Origin: Acrocarpospora macrocephala
Lineage (GTDB): Bacteria; Actinomycetota; Actinomycetes; Streptosporangiales; Streptosporangiaceae
DNA length: 64,000 nt
Assembly (NCBI RefSeq): GCF_009687865.1
Contig: NZ_BLAE01000059.1
Coordinates: forward strand, 1 to 64,000
Direction of reading: 5' to 3'
How positions within the stretch are numbered: position 1 is the stretch's first letter; each line of letters begins with the position of its first letter. Below the pieces are notes generated by a model. It was not told where the DNA came from. It saw nothing but the letters and a program-made list of their open reading frames with translations, and ran no database searches. Positions 17,111 to 25,800 of this stretch are shown piece after piece. A program made the position numbers and the translations under genes.

Positions 17111-17344
17111 CTCAAGCTCCAGCGCCTCCTCCACCGAACACTGCACGAGCACGCCGGGCGCGCCCACCGCCGACCCGATCGACCCCGCCACCGCGTCGGA
17201 CGGTGCGTCGGTCAGCACCGGCACGGTCGTCTCCAGCTCCCCGAACCCGAACGCCGCCGTCGCGGCGTCGGCCGCCAGCAGCAGCGGATCGTCCAGCCGG
17301 TTGGTGACATGCGCCCGTACTGATCCGTGCGCGAATAGTGACAC
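17111..17344 (-). pseudogene. Internal fragment of a B12-dependent diol dehydratase large subunit gene (pduC-like)
   Basis: The minus strand reads AHVTNRLDDPLLLAADAATA, FGELETTVPVL and GAPGVLVQCSVEEALELE. These align, from memory, with PduC residues ~140-220 (QAHVTNVKDNPVQIAADAAE, FDEQETTVAV, GRPGVLTQCSLEEATELK). The fragment is cut on the right by low-GC sequence near 17315 and on the left by the TnpB element near 17111, so it encodes no working subunit. The family converts 1,2-diols or glycerol to aldehydes using adenosylcobalamin. A matching N-terminal fragment sits at 41382. Confidence 0.75.
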
Positions 17345-17503
17345 CCAAGGAGGTTGTCAAGCTATACGACATGTAATGCAAATGCTTACAAATCGAACGA
17401 TTGACAAAAGGCAGAAAATGTTCCGAAATCGCGCCTTAAATGGACCGATAATTGGTTTGGGGTCGCGCGCATTGTGTCGGTGCCAGGTCGTATCGTGGGC
17501 GCT

Positions 17504-18697
17504 ATGTCCGATGCGGAGATCATTGAGGTCGCCGGCCGGGAAGTGAAGATCACCAGCCCTGAGCGGGTGGTCTTTCCCCGCACCGGCCACACCAAGCTGG
17601 ACCTGGTCCGTTTCTACGCCGCCGTGGGGGAGGGCGCCCTCCGCGGCGTCGCCGACCGCCCGCTGGTGCTCAAACGATTCGTGCACGGCGTCGACGAGGA
17701 ACCGTTCTTCCAGAAGCGCGCCCCGGCCAAGCGCCCGGCCTGGATCGAGGTGGCCGAGCTGCGCTACCCGTCCGGCCGCTCCGCGGAGGAGGTCGTCGGC
17801 CGCGATCTCGCCGCCGTGCTCTGGACCGTCAACCTGGGCTGCGTGGACCTGAACCCGCACCCGGTCCGCGTCCCCGACCTGGATCACCCCGACGAGCTGC
17901 GGATCGACCTCGACCCGGTGCCCGGCGTCGCCTGGGACGAGATCGTCGACGTCGCCTTCCTGGCCAGGGACGTGCTCGGCGAGCACGGCCTGACGGCCTG
18001 GCCGAAAACCTCGGGCTCGCGCGGCTTCCACGTCTACGCCCGGATCACCCCCGGCTGGACCTTCCCCCAGCTGCGCAAGGCGGCCGAGGCCGTGGCCAGG
18101 GAGATCGAAAGCCGTGCCCCCGGCCTGGCCACCAGCCACTGGTGGAAGGAGGAACGCCAGGGCGTCTTCGTGGACTTCAACCAGAACGCCCGCGACCGCA
18201 CGGTCGCCTCCGCCTACAGCGTGCGCCCGACCGGCCTGGTCTCCACCCCGCTGCGCTGGGAGGAGGTCCGCGGCTGCCGCCCCGAGGCGTTCTCCCTCGC
18301 CACCGTCCCCGCCCGCTTCGCCGCCGAAGGGGACCCCTGGGCGGAGATGGACTCCGCAGCGGCCGAGGGATCCCTGGATTCGCTGCTCGCGCTGGCCAAG
18401 GAGCAGGGCCCGCGCCCCAAGGCGCCCAAGGGCACCGGCCGCCGCCAGCCCACCATGCCGCTGATCGAGATCGCCCGTGCCGAGACGAAGAACGAGGCGC
18501 TCGTGGGCCTGGACCGCTGGAAGGCCCGCCACCCCGAGGTCGCCGCGCTGCTGGAGCCCGCCGACATCCTGGTCGACTCCATGCGCGGCCGCAGCTCCGC
18601 CTGGACCCGGATCCGGATCAACCTCCAGCATGTCCCCGAATCTGAGCGTCCGGCCCAGGAGGCGCTGGAGGTCGACTACGACCCCTGGAAACGCTAG
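17504..18697 (+). CDS. LigD-type polymerase/primase domain protein (NHEJ)
   Basis: The 397-residue protein opens with SDAEIIEVAGREVKITSPERVVFP, the LigD-polymerase N-terminus, and contains the metal-binding ELRIDLDPVPG (DLDP) pair and the KTSGSRGFHVYARI motif of archaeo-eukaryotic primases. It lacks ligase and phosphoesterase domains. These enzymes fill and process DNA ends during Ku-dependent end joining. The C-terminal ~80 residues (MPLIEIARAETKNEALVGLD and on) are an extension common in stand-alone actinobacterial forms. No Ku or ligase gene is in the window. Its stop overlaps that of the convergent GMC gene by 4 bp. Confidence 0.88.
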   Translation: MSDAEIIEVAGREVKITSPERVVFPRTGHTKLDLVRFYAAVGEGALRGVADRPLVLKRFVHGVDEEPFFQKRAPAKRPAWIEVAELRYPSGRSAEEVVGRDLAAVLWTVNLGCVDLNPHPVRVPDLDHPDELRIDLDPVPGVAWDEIVDVAFLARDVLGEHGLTAWPKTSGSRGFHVYARITPGWTFPQLRKAAEAVAREIESRAPGLATSHWWKEERQGVFVDFNQNARDRTVASAYSVRPTGLVSTPLRWEEVRGCRPEAFSLATVPARFAAEGDPWAEMDSAAAEGSLDSLLALAKEQGPRPKAPKGTGRRQPTMPLIEIARAETKNEALVGLDRWKARHPEVAALLEPADILVDSMRGRSSAWTRIRINLQHVPESERPAQEALEVDYDPWKR

Positions 18698-20847
18698 TTG
18701 CCGGGGCCGTACACGTCCCAGAGCTCGCCCAGGAAGAACGCGCCGAAACGGGCCAGCGCCGCCGCGCCGCCGGGACCGGCGGTGTGGAAGGTGGTGAGCA
18801 TCCTGGTCAGGTCGGCCGGCGAGATGCGCAGGGTTCCGGTGCCCAGGACGCTGCCTTCCTCGCCCTCCTCGACATAGCCCTCCAGCAGGGTGCTGTGCAG
18901 AGTAGAGGTGTCCAGCCACAGCCGGGTCGGCGGGCCGTGCTTCACGTGCTTCACGCCGAGCAGGGTGCGGGGCTGGTTCTCGCCGTCGCGGAAATGCAGC
19001 CGATAGCGCATTTCCCGGTGCTCGGGCGACTCTCCAGGCGCGAAGAGGTTGAACCAGCCCCGCTCGATCGGGCGCCGGCCCCCGCAAATGGCGGCGTCGA
19101 TCCATCCTTCGGCCCGGGCGAGGTGCTCGGGCTCGGTGAGGAAACGGTCTACATCGTCGGCGGTGATGGTGATGTGGAACGCGAAGCCGTCGCCGCCGTT
19201 GAGCGTGCCGCGCATTTCCTCGGTGAACGACAGGGCGGTGCGGACGGGCATTGGCGCGTTCTTTCTGGTGGTGATCCGGTCCGCCATCCGGTCGGCCATG
19301 GCGGCGATGGTGAGCGAGGGGTTCGGCCCCACCGGTCCTGGCATGGCCGCGCCGTCGGCGACGTACAGGCCGGGGAAGCCGAACACCTCGCCGCGCGAGT
19401 CGCAGACGCCCTCGCCGATGTGGCGGCCCATCGGGGCGCCGCCGAGCGGGTGCGCGGTGAGCACCCGCCGCAGCGGCGCGTCGGAGTATTCGGCGCCGAG
19501 GACGTCGCCGATACGCCGCATGGTGCCGCGCAGCTCCGCGTAGTACTCCCTGCTGGTCTCCGCGTCCCAGTCCAGGACGAGCCGCTCGCCGTGCAGCCGC
19601 AGCACGCCGTCGGGGACGTCCCGGCCCATGCCGAGGATCGGCAGCGACCGGTCGGACAGCTCGCCGGTGCCCAGCAGCCGGGACAGCTCCGCGGACAGGT
19701 TGTGGTCGCGGGTGATCAGGCCCCGCAGCCGCTCCCAGACGAACCGCACGGCCCGCTTGAACTCATCCCCCACGTCGGCGGCCTCGGCGATCCAGTCCAC
19801 GAAGGCGGGGAAGCCGCCCTCCTGGATGTAGGCGCCGTCGGGCAGCCGGATGGAGCTGGTGATCACCGGCCCCCGGCTGGCCGCGATCGGCCGGTCCTGG
19901 GCGCGCAGCAGGAACGAGATGATGTCGCCGTTGCCGGAGAACCGGGTCCCCAAGGTCTTGCTGATCCCCGGCAGCTGGTTCTTGAGCAGGAGATAGGTCG
20001 TGCCGTAGGTTCCCGCGGCCAGCACCAGCCGGTCACAGCTGATCGTCTGCAGTTCGGTCAGCGGATCGCGCTGGACGAAGCCGACCTCGTAGCCGCCGCC
20101 CGGCCTCGGGGTGATCGTCCGGACCTCGTGCAGGGTCCGCAGATCCGCCCCGTGCCGCCGGGCCGCAGATAGATAGGTGTGATCGAGGCTGTTCTTCGCG
20201 CCCTCGTTGCAGCCGATGTCGCACTCACCGCACAGCTTGCAGGTCCGGCGGGGTACGCCGTGCAGGTTGCCGTACTCCGGATCCACGATCTGGAGCCCGA
20301 TCTCCGGCCGCGCCCCCGGCTTCGGCGCGAAGCTGACCGCCAGCGGCGGCAGCTGCCAGTCCAGACCCAGCTCGGCCGCCGCGTCCTGCATGGCCCGCGT
20401 CTTGGCCGTGTCCTGGTAACCCTTCTTGTCGAGCGGGTACGCCGCCGCCCCCATCATGCGCTCCACCGCGTCATAGTGCGGATCCAGCATGTCCCTGCTG
20501 ATCGGCCAGTGCTCGTAGCCCCCGCCCGGCAGCGGCGACTCCCGCACGAACCACTTCTCCTCCTTGCGGAGCAGCACGTTGGCGTAGATCAGCGACCCGC
20601 CGCCGAGCCCGCTGGACACCACCGAGTCGCAGTCGCCGAAGCTCCACACGTCGAACAGCCCGTGCAGGCCCGCGGCCGGATCCCAGAACGCTTTCCCCAT
20701 CTGGGCGGGGCTGCGCGGGAACGAACCGGGCGGCCAGGCCCGGCCGCGCTCCATCACCACCACCTCGAACCCGGCCTCCGCCAGCCGGTAGGCCGCCACC
20801 GAGCCCCCGAACCCGGAGCCGGCGACGAGGACGTCAACGTGCTCCAT
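18694..20847 (-). CDS. GMC-family oxidoreductase, cholesterol/alcohol-oxidase-like
   Basis: The 717-residue protein starts EHVDVLVAGSGFGGSVAAYR, with the FAD-binding GxGxxG motif. It continues with SSGLGGGSLIYAN, a Cys-rich CKLCGECDIGC stretch, and the C-terminal HPLGGAPMG and GPVGPNPSLTIAAMADR segments with the GMC active-site residues. About 180 extra residues at the C-terminus (TFHTAGPGGAAALARF and before) form a domain found in large GMC enzymes. It lacks a signal peptide. The gene overlaps the upstream alpha/beta hydrolase by 14 bp, suggesting a two-enzyme pathway on a lipid or sterol-like substrate; the substrate is an inference. Confidence 0.85.
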   Translation of the reverse strand: MEHVDVLVAGSGFGGSVAAYRLAEAGFEVVVMERGRAWPPGSFPRSPAQMGKAFWDPAAGLHGLFDVWSFGDCDSVVSSGLGGGSLIYANVLLRKEEKWFVRESPLPGGGYEHWPISRDMLDPHYDAVERMMGAAAYPLDKKGYQDTAKTRAMQDAAAELGLDWQLPPLAVSFAPKPGARPEIGLQIVDPEYGNLHGVPRRTCKLCGECDIGCNEGAKNSLDHTYLSAARRHGADLRTLHEVRTITPRPGGGYEVGFVQRDPLTELQTISCDRLVLAAGTYGTTYLLLKNQLPGISKTLGTRFSGNGDIISFLLRAQDRPIAASRGPVITSSIRLPDGAYIQEGGFPAFVDWIAEAADVGDEFKRAVRFVWERLRGLITRDHNLSAELSRLLGTGELSDRSLPILGMGRDVPDGVLRLHGERLVLDWDAETSREYYAELRGTMRRIGDVLGAEYSDAPLRRVLTAHPLGGAPMGRHIGEGVCDSRGEVFGFPGLYVADGAAMPGPVGPNPSLTIAAMADRMADRITTRKNAPMPVRTALSFTEEMRGTLNGGDGFAFHITITADDVDRFLTEPEHLARAEGWIDAAICGGRRPIERGWFNLFAPGESPEHREMRYRLHFRDGENQPRTLLGVKHVKHGPPTRLWLDTSTLHSTLLEGYVEEGEEGSVLGTGTLRISPADLTRMLTTFHTAGPGGAAALARFGAFFLGELWDVYGPGN

Positions 20848-21934
20848 CACGCCCGCCCTCGCTGTGCTTGCGCAGGAACTCCAGGATGTGCGGGAAGACG
20901 TCGCGGGCGGCGTCCTTGCCGATGATCGGATCGACGTGGCCGTAGCCGGGCAGCACCTGCAGCTCGTGCAGCCCCGGCCGGGCCTTCGACATGATCTGGT
21001 GGCAGACGATGTTGGAGTCGCGGAAGACGTGATTACGGTCCCCGGTCAGGAACAGGACCGGCGTGTCGATGTGCTCCGCGAGCTCCAGATAGTCCTTCGG
21101 CAGGGCCGGGAACCGGTCGTCGTGCCGGACGGCGTGCCCGGCGCGGACCATCCGCCGCATGTGCCGGTAGTAGTGCAGCCCGTTCGCGCCGAACAGGTCG
21201 GCCACCCGGGCGTGCGTCGCCGGGTCCAGGTTCTCGTGGCTCCACAGCCCGGGATTGCCCGCCCCCCACATGAAACTGATCATGTGGCAGGCCCGGAAGT
21301 CGCACTCGCGGTGGAACAGGGACACCGCGCGCGAGATCATCCAGCCCCGGGTCAGCACCGGCGCGTCCCCGAACCGCGAGTCCAGGAACGACACGCCCGC
21401 GATGTAGTCGAAGAAGCCCGGCCCCAGTGCGAGCTTGATCTTGGACCAGCGCGGCACCCGGGTGACCAGCGCCACGCTGTTGGAGGTCATGCTGGCGATC
21501 TCGCCGACCAGGCCGGCGGCCAGGCTCATCATGAACGACACCGAGCCGAGGCACTGCGCGATCACGTGCACCCGCTTGTTCCCGATGTGCTTGCGTAACT
21601 CCCGCAATGCGGCCGGATGGTCGAACAGGGCGATGTCGTCGAGGGTGAACCGGTGTGTCTCGGTGTCGTACGGGAAGCGGTTGCTCATCCGGAAATCCAG
21701 CGACCACACGTCCGGGTAGCCGCTGTCCAGCAGGAACGAGACCAGGTTGCGGTGCTCGGGCATGATGAACATGTCCGTGGACGCCGGGAGCCCGTGCAGC
21801 AGCAGGATCACGTCGTCGCTGTCGGCCCGGTGGAAGCGGTGCAGCTCCAGGCCGAGCCCGTCCTCGGTCGCGAACGGATGCTGCGACACCTCGGCGTTCG
21901 GCACGCCTTCCGTGGTGAAACGCGCGATCCGCAT
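20834..21934 (-). CDS. Alpha/beta hydrolase cotranscribed with the GMC oxidoreductase
   Basis: ATG 21934 follows GGGAGGGCGG at a good distance, giving 366 residues. ILLLHGLPASTDMF provides the oxyanion HG motif; VIAQCLGSVSF has Cys where the nucleophilic Ser of GxSxG is normally found (AQCLGS), DRNHVF supplies an acid and GYGHVDPIIG the His. The AQCLG pattern recurs in the lipase-like partners of large GMC enzymes, so a Cys or displaced nucleophile may be genuine for the subfamily. It is probably an esterase or lactonase acting with the downstream oxidase. The LuxR-type regulator lies just upstream on the same strand. Confidence 0.8.
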   Translation of the reverse strand: MRIARFTTEGVPNAEVSQHPFATEDGLGLELHRFHRADSDDVILLLHGLPASTDMFIMPEHRNLVSFLLDSGYPDVWSLDFRMSNRFPYDTETHRFTLDDIALFDHPAALRELRKHIGNKRVHVIAQCLGSVSFMMSLAAGLVGEIASMTSNSVALVTRVPRWSKIKLALGPGFFDYIAGVSFLDSRFGDAPVLTRGWMISRAVSLFHRECDFRACHMISFMWGAGNPGLWSHENLDPATHARVADLFGANGLHYYRHMRRMVRAGHAVRHDDRFPALPKDYLELAEHIDTPVLFLTGDRNHVFRDSNIVCHQIMSKARPGLHELQVLPGYGHVDPIIGKDAARDVFPHILEFLRKHSEGGRDGAR

Positions 21935-22015
21935 GGTTCCGCCCTCCCGGGTATTTCCGAGATCACACCATCCCAAGAGCGGCCACCGGCGGGCATCGTG
22001 GAAAACCCGTATCTT

Positions 22016-24751
22016 TCACTTCAAAGCCAGCGCCAGGCCGATCCTGGACGACACCCCTAGCTTCTCGTACGCATGCGAAAGGTGCGTTTCCACCGTCCGT
22101 ACGCTGAGGAAAAGGCGTTCGGCGATCTGCTGGTTCGTGCACCCTTCGACGACCAGCTGGGCGACTTCCAGCTCCCGGGGCGACAGCCCGTGCCCGCCCG
22201 TGCCCCGGCTCTTCGCGGCCACCCGCTTCCCGGCCCGCCGCTGTTCCCGTACGGCTTGCGCCAGCAACCCCGGCGCGCCGCACGCCTCGAACAGATCCCC
22301 GGCTTCGGACAGATGGGGGAGTGCCTCCTTCTTGCGGCCCGCGGCGATCAGCGCCGTCCCGGCCCGGAGCAGGGCGCGCCCGGCGGTGAGCCGCTGATCG
22401 GCGGCCGCCAGGACCTCCGCCGCGCGCAGTGCCAGCTCGGCGGCGGCCGCGCCCGACGCGGCGTGGGAGGCGGCCAGGTCGACGATACCCGCGTTGAACT
22501 CCAGCTCCGGATGGGCGACCTCGGCCGCGCGCGCCGCCCACACCCCTGCCTCGTCGCTGTGGGCTGCCATCGCCTCGCAGAACGACAACATGCTGAACTG
22601 GTCCAGCCGCCCCGCCGCGAACGCCTCCTCGATCGCGGCCACCGGAGCCTGCCCGGCCCGCCCGGCGTGCGCGAGCGCGGTGCCGTAGGCGTACAGGGCC
22701 TGGGCGCCCGGCCACTCCCCGGCGCTCACCCCCGAGGTCGCCGCCGCCTCGCCCAGCCGCACCGCCAGCGCGTCGTGGCCGGTCGCGGCGGCCAGCAGGC
22801 TCTGCTGGGCCTGGGCCACCACCTCCGCGTAACCCGAGTGCAGCAGCCGGGCCACCTCCGCCGACTCCTCGGCCGCGACCGTGGCCTCGGCCAGGCGGCC
22901 CACCACGCCGTACGCGCGACCCTGACCGGCCAGCATGTTGGTCACGATGAACGTCTGCCCGGTCGCCTTCGCGATCGCGATCGCCCGCTCGAACCGCGCC
23001 ACCGCCGACCGGTGGCCGCCCAGCCACAGCTCCGCCCAGCACAGCCAGGCGATCGTGTCCAGCCACTCCAGCAGCTGCACGTCCGGCGTGGCCGACACCA
23101 GCGCGTCCGCCCGTTCCAGATGATCGATCGCCGCCGGGATGCGGCCCGCCGCGTAGGCGGTCATCGGCCGCAGCGCGGCCACCGCGACCACCAGGCCATG
23201 GTCGGCCGGGTCGCGCGGCATGAAGTCCAGCACCGCCTGGGCGGCCCGGTGGTCGCCGCGCATCAGGCTCTCGGCCACCAGGCGCAGCCGCATCGGCAGC
23301 GCGGCAGGCAGCCGGGGGTCGGGCATCTCGCGCAGCTCGGCCAGCAGCACCGCCCTGCCCTGCGCCGGGCGGTCCAGCAGGCGCTCCACCAGGGCGCAGA
23401 AGCGGGCCGCGAAAGCGCGTTTGGCGTGATCCTCGCGCGGCAGCAGGCGCAGCACCTCGTAGGCGGTCTCCCGGCCCTCGGCCAGCCAGCCGGACACCAC
23501 CTGGCCGCGGGCCAGCTCCAGCAGCAGGTCCAGGCGGTGCTCCCGGCCGTCGGCGTCGTCGGGCAGCAGCCGGATGGCGGCCTGGAGCCAGTGCGCGGTG
23601 GTGGCCGGCGCCGTGGTGGCGACCGCGCGGGCCGCCTCCACCAGGACCGCCACCGCCTCCCGGTCGCCGAAGGTGGCCGATCGTTCGATGTGGTGGGCTC
23701 GTACGGTGGCCGGGGCGCCCACCGCCGCCAGGTGCTCGGCGAGCCTGGCGTGGGCGGCCAGGCGCCAGCCGGGGGCGGCGGATTCGTAGGCGGCCTGCCG
23801 TACCAGGGGGTGGCGGAACCGGAACCGGTTGCCGGGGCCGACCGGGCGGACCAGGTCGCGGGCGACCAGCTCGTCCAGGGCCTTCAGGATGGCCGAATCG
23901 GCCAGTTCGGCGGCGACGGCCGCGAGCGGGGGCTCGAACTCGTCGGCGGCGACGGCGGCGGACTGGGCCACCAGCAGGGCGTCGCCGGACTGGTCGGCCA
24001 GCTCGCGCTGGAGCGCCGCGTGCAGGGTGGTGGGCAGGTCGCCGGCTTCGATCCTGGCCAGCGCCTGCAGGTAGAAGGGGTTGCCGCCGCTCGCCTCGTA
24101 CAGGGCCCTGCGGCGGCCCCGGCTGATCTCCGGGCCGAGCAGCTCGTCGGCCTCGGCCGCGCTGAGCGGCCCGACCACGATCTGCCCGCCGCCCGCGGCC
24201 AGCCGCGGCGGCGCCTGGTTCGGCCGGTACGCGACGGTGATCAGCACCCGGGCCCGGGGCGGATGCCGGACCACGTGGTCGAGGAACTCGATCGTGCTGC
24301 CGTCCGCCCAGTGCACGTCGTCCAGTACCAGCACCAGCCCCGACGGTTCCGCCAGCCGCTCCAGCATCCCGATGATCGCCCGGTAGAGCCGGTATCTGGC
24401 CAGGCCGCTGCGGTCGTCGCCCGGCTCCTCGGCCGCGCCCAGCGCCGGGAAGACCGTGGCCAGCAGGGGATCGTGCTGCTCGTCCCCGGTCTCCAGATGG
24501 CCGTCGAGCGCGTCCACCAGCGCGCTGAACGGGATCACCTGCTCGAACTCCGCCGCCCTGCCCCACAACGCCAGGCAGCCGCGCGCGCGGGCCGCCGTGT
24601 CGAGCTCGGCCAGCAGCCGCGTCTTTCCCGCTCCCGGCTCGCCGACCAGGGCGAGGAACCGGAACGCGCCGTCCATGCTCGCGTCCAGCGCCCCATGCAG
24701 GTCCCTGAGGACCTCGCCCCGGCCGACCAAGGGGGCGGTATGACCATCCAT
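22016..24751 (-). CDS. Large ATP-binding LuxR-family (LAL) transcriptional regulator
   Basis: The 911-residue protein begins with an AAA/NTPase domain: Walker A GEPGAGKT near residue 40 and Walker B LVLVLDDVHWADG near 130. A long helical TPR-like middle follows, and the last ~65 residues form a LuxR helix-turn-helix (LSPRELEVAQLVVEGCTNQQ, then SVRTVETHLSHAYEKLGVSS). This is the classical LAL/MalT-like layout; these proteins activate catabolic or secondary-metabolite genes upon ligand binding. ATG 24751 has AGGGTGAG in front; GTG 24757 is an alternative. Position and strand make the downstream hydrolase-GMC pair its likely target. Confidence 0.9.
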   Translation of the reverse strand: MDGHTAPLVGRGEVLRDLHGALDASMDGAFRFLALVGEPGAGKTRLLAELDTAARARGCLALWGRAAEFEQVIPFSALVDALDGHLETGDEQHDPLLATVFPALGAAEEPGDDRSGLARYRLYRAIIGMLERLAEPSGLVLVLDDVHWADGSTIEFLDHVVRHPPRARVLITVAYRPNQAPPRLAAGGGQIVVGPLSAAEADELLGPEISRGRRRALYEASGGNPFYLQALARIEAGDLPTTLHAALQRELADQSGDALLVAQSAAVAADEFEPPLAAVAAELADSAILKALDELVARDLVRPVGPGNRFRFRHPLVRQAAYESAAPGWRLAAHARLAEHLAAVGAPATVRAHHIERSATFGDREAVAVLVEAARAVATTAPATTAHWLQAAIRLLPDDADGREHRLDLLLELARGQVVSGWLAEGRETAYEVLRLLPREDHAKRAFAARFCALVERLLDRPAQGRAVLLAELREMPDPRLPAALPMRLRLVAESLMRGDHRAAQAVLDFMPRDPADHGLVVAVAALRPMTAYAAGRIPAAIDHLERADALVSATPDVQLLEWLDTIAWLCWAELWLGGHRSAVARFERAIAIAKATGQTFIVTNMLAGQGRAYGVVGRLAEATVAAEESAEVARLLHSGYAEVVAQAQQSLLAAATGHDALAVRLGEAAATSGVSAGEWPGAQALYAYGTALAHAGRAGQAPVAAIEEAFAAGRLDQFSMLSFCEAMAAHSDEAGVWAARAAEVAHPELEFNAGIVDLAASHAASGAAAAELALRAAEVLAAADQRLTAGRALLRAGTALIAAGRKKEALPHLSEAGDLFEACGAPGLLAQAVREQRRAGKRVAAKSRGTGGHGLSPRELEVAQLVVEGCTNQQIAERLFLSVRTVETHLSHAYEKLGVSSRIGLALALK

Positions 24752-24982
24752 GCCCACTCACCCTGATCATTTGCCCGCTGCTACAGGGGCACTTTACAGA
24801 GCGACGACTAACCTGGAGGGACATAGGGCGATCAACGCCGATATAAAACAAACTGTCATCGGCAGCGTTCAGCTGTCCTGTCACTCATGCTTCATCCGTC
24901 TCGCGGCTTTCCCTCACCGGAAATTGTCGTTGCCGCATGACAGTGTGTGGCTACCCGACACGGACATGCGAAGGAGCATTCC

Positions 24983-25753
24983 ATGCTGACCACCGACTTC
25001 TACCCGGGCGCGCCCAACTGGCTCGACCTCGGTTCCCCTGACACCGAGGCCAGCGCCGACTTCTACGGCTCCGTCTTCGGCTGGACCTTCGCCTCCGCCG
25101 GTCCCGACTCCGGCGGTTACGGCTTCTTCCAGCAGAGCGGCAAGACCGTCGCCGCCCTCGGCCCGCTCACCGAGGCGGGTGCCCGCTCCGCCTGGACCAT
25201 CTACTTCCACGTCCCTGACGCCGACGCCGCCACCCAGCAGGCCCGCGAGAACGGTGGAACGGTCCGGGTCGAGCCCTACGACGTCTTCGACGCCGGCCGG
25301 ACGGCCGCGTTCACCGACCCCGGCGGCGCCCAGTTCGCGATCTGGCAGCCCGGCAAGACCATCGGCCTCGACGTGGTCACCGAGCCCGGCTCGCTCGGCT
25401 GGACCGAGCTGTATGTGCCGGATCCCAGCGCCGTCCGCGACTTCTACACCACCCTGTTCGGCTGGACCATCAAGGAGGTGCCCTTCGGCGGCGGCATGAC
25501 CTACGTGCTGGCCTCCACCGCCGAGGGCAAGGAGCCCGACATCGCCGGGATCATGCCGCTCCAGCAGGGCGACACCCCGCACTGGCTGCCCTACATCGAG
25601 GTCTCCGACACCGACGCCACCCTGGTCCGGGTCGACGCCTCCGGCGGCGCCGTGCTGATGCCCGCCATGGACGTGGAGGGCGTCGGCCGGTTCGCCGTCT
25701 GCGCCGACCCGAATGGAGCCAGGTTCGCGGTGATCACCAGTTCCGAGACGTGA
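24983..25753 (+). CDS. VOC-family (glyoxalase/bleomycin-resistance-like) protein, two domains
   Basis: The 256-residue protein has two VOC repeats, each with the beta-alpha-beta-beta-beta pattern: PNWLDLGSPDTEASADFYGS...FGWTF and LGWTELYVPDPSAVRDFYTT...FGWTI. Each ends with a strand ending in E/D-PGGAQFAIW or DPNGARFAVI. Such two-domain forms bind small molecules or act as metal-dependent lyases or dioxygenases, but the substrate is not deducible. AAGGAG precedes the ATG by six bases. No signal peptide. Confidence 0.85.
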   Translation: MLTTDFYPGAPNWLDLGSPDTEASADFYGSVFGWTFASAGPDSGGYGFFQQSGKTVAALGPLTEAGARSAWTIYFHVPDADAATQQARENGGTVRVEPYDVFDAGRTAAFTDPGGAQFAIWQPGKTIGLDVVTEPGSLGWTELYVPDPSAVRDFYTTLFGWTIKEVPFGGGMTYVLASTAEGKEPDIAGIMPLQQGDTPHWLPYIEVSDTDATLVRVDASGGAVLMPAMDVEGVGRFAVCADPNGARFAVITSSET

Positions 25754-25760
25754 GAGCCCG

Positions 25761-25800
25761 GCCCAGGAGGCCTGGTGACCTAGCCCCAGACCTCCTGGGC
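25761..25800. terminator. Inverted repeat between convergent VOC and MetE-like genes
   Basis: GCCCAGGAGG (25761-25770) and CCTCCTGGGC (25791-25800) are perfect complements around a 20-nt loop. The right arm overlaps the last codons of the MetE-like gene. Position between converging genes supports a bidirectional terminator. Confidence 0.5.

Noticed and set aside
22073-24766. 897-codon open frame on the plus strand
   Set aside because: Exactly antisense to the LAL regulator, whose NTPase and LuxR motifs are unmistakable; the antisense protein is low-complexity Arg/Gly/His/Gln.
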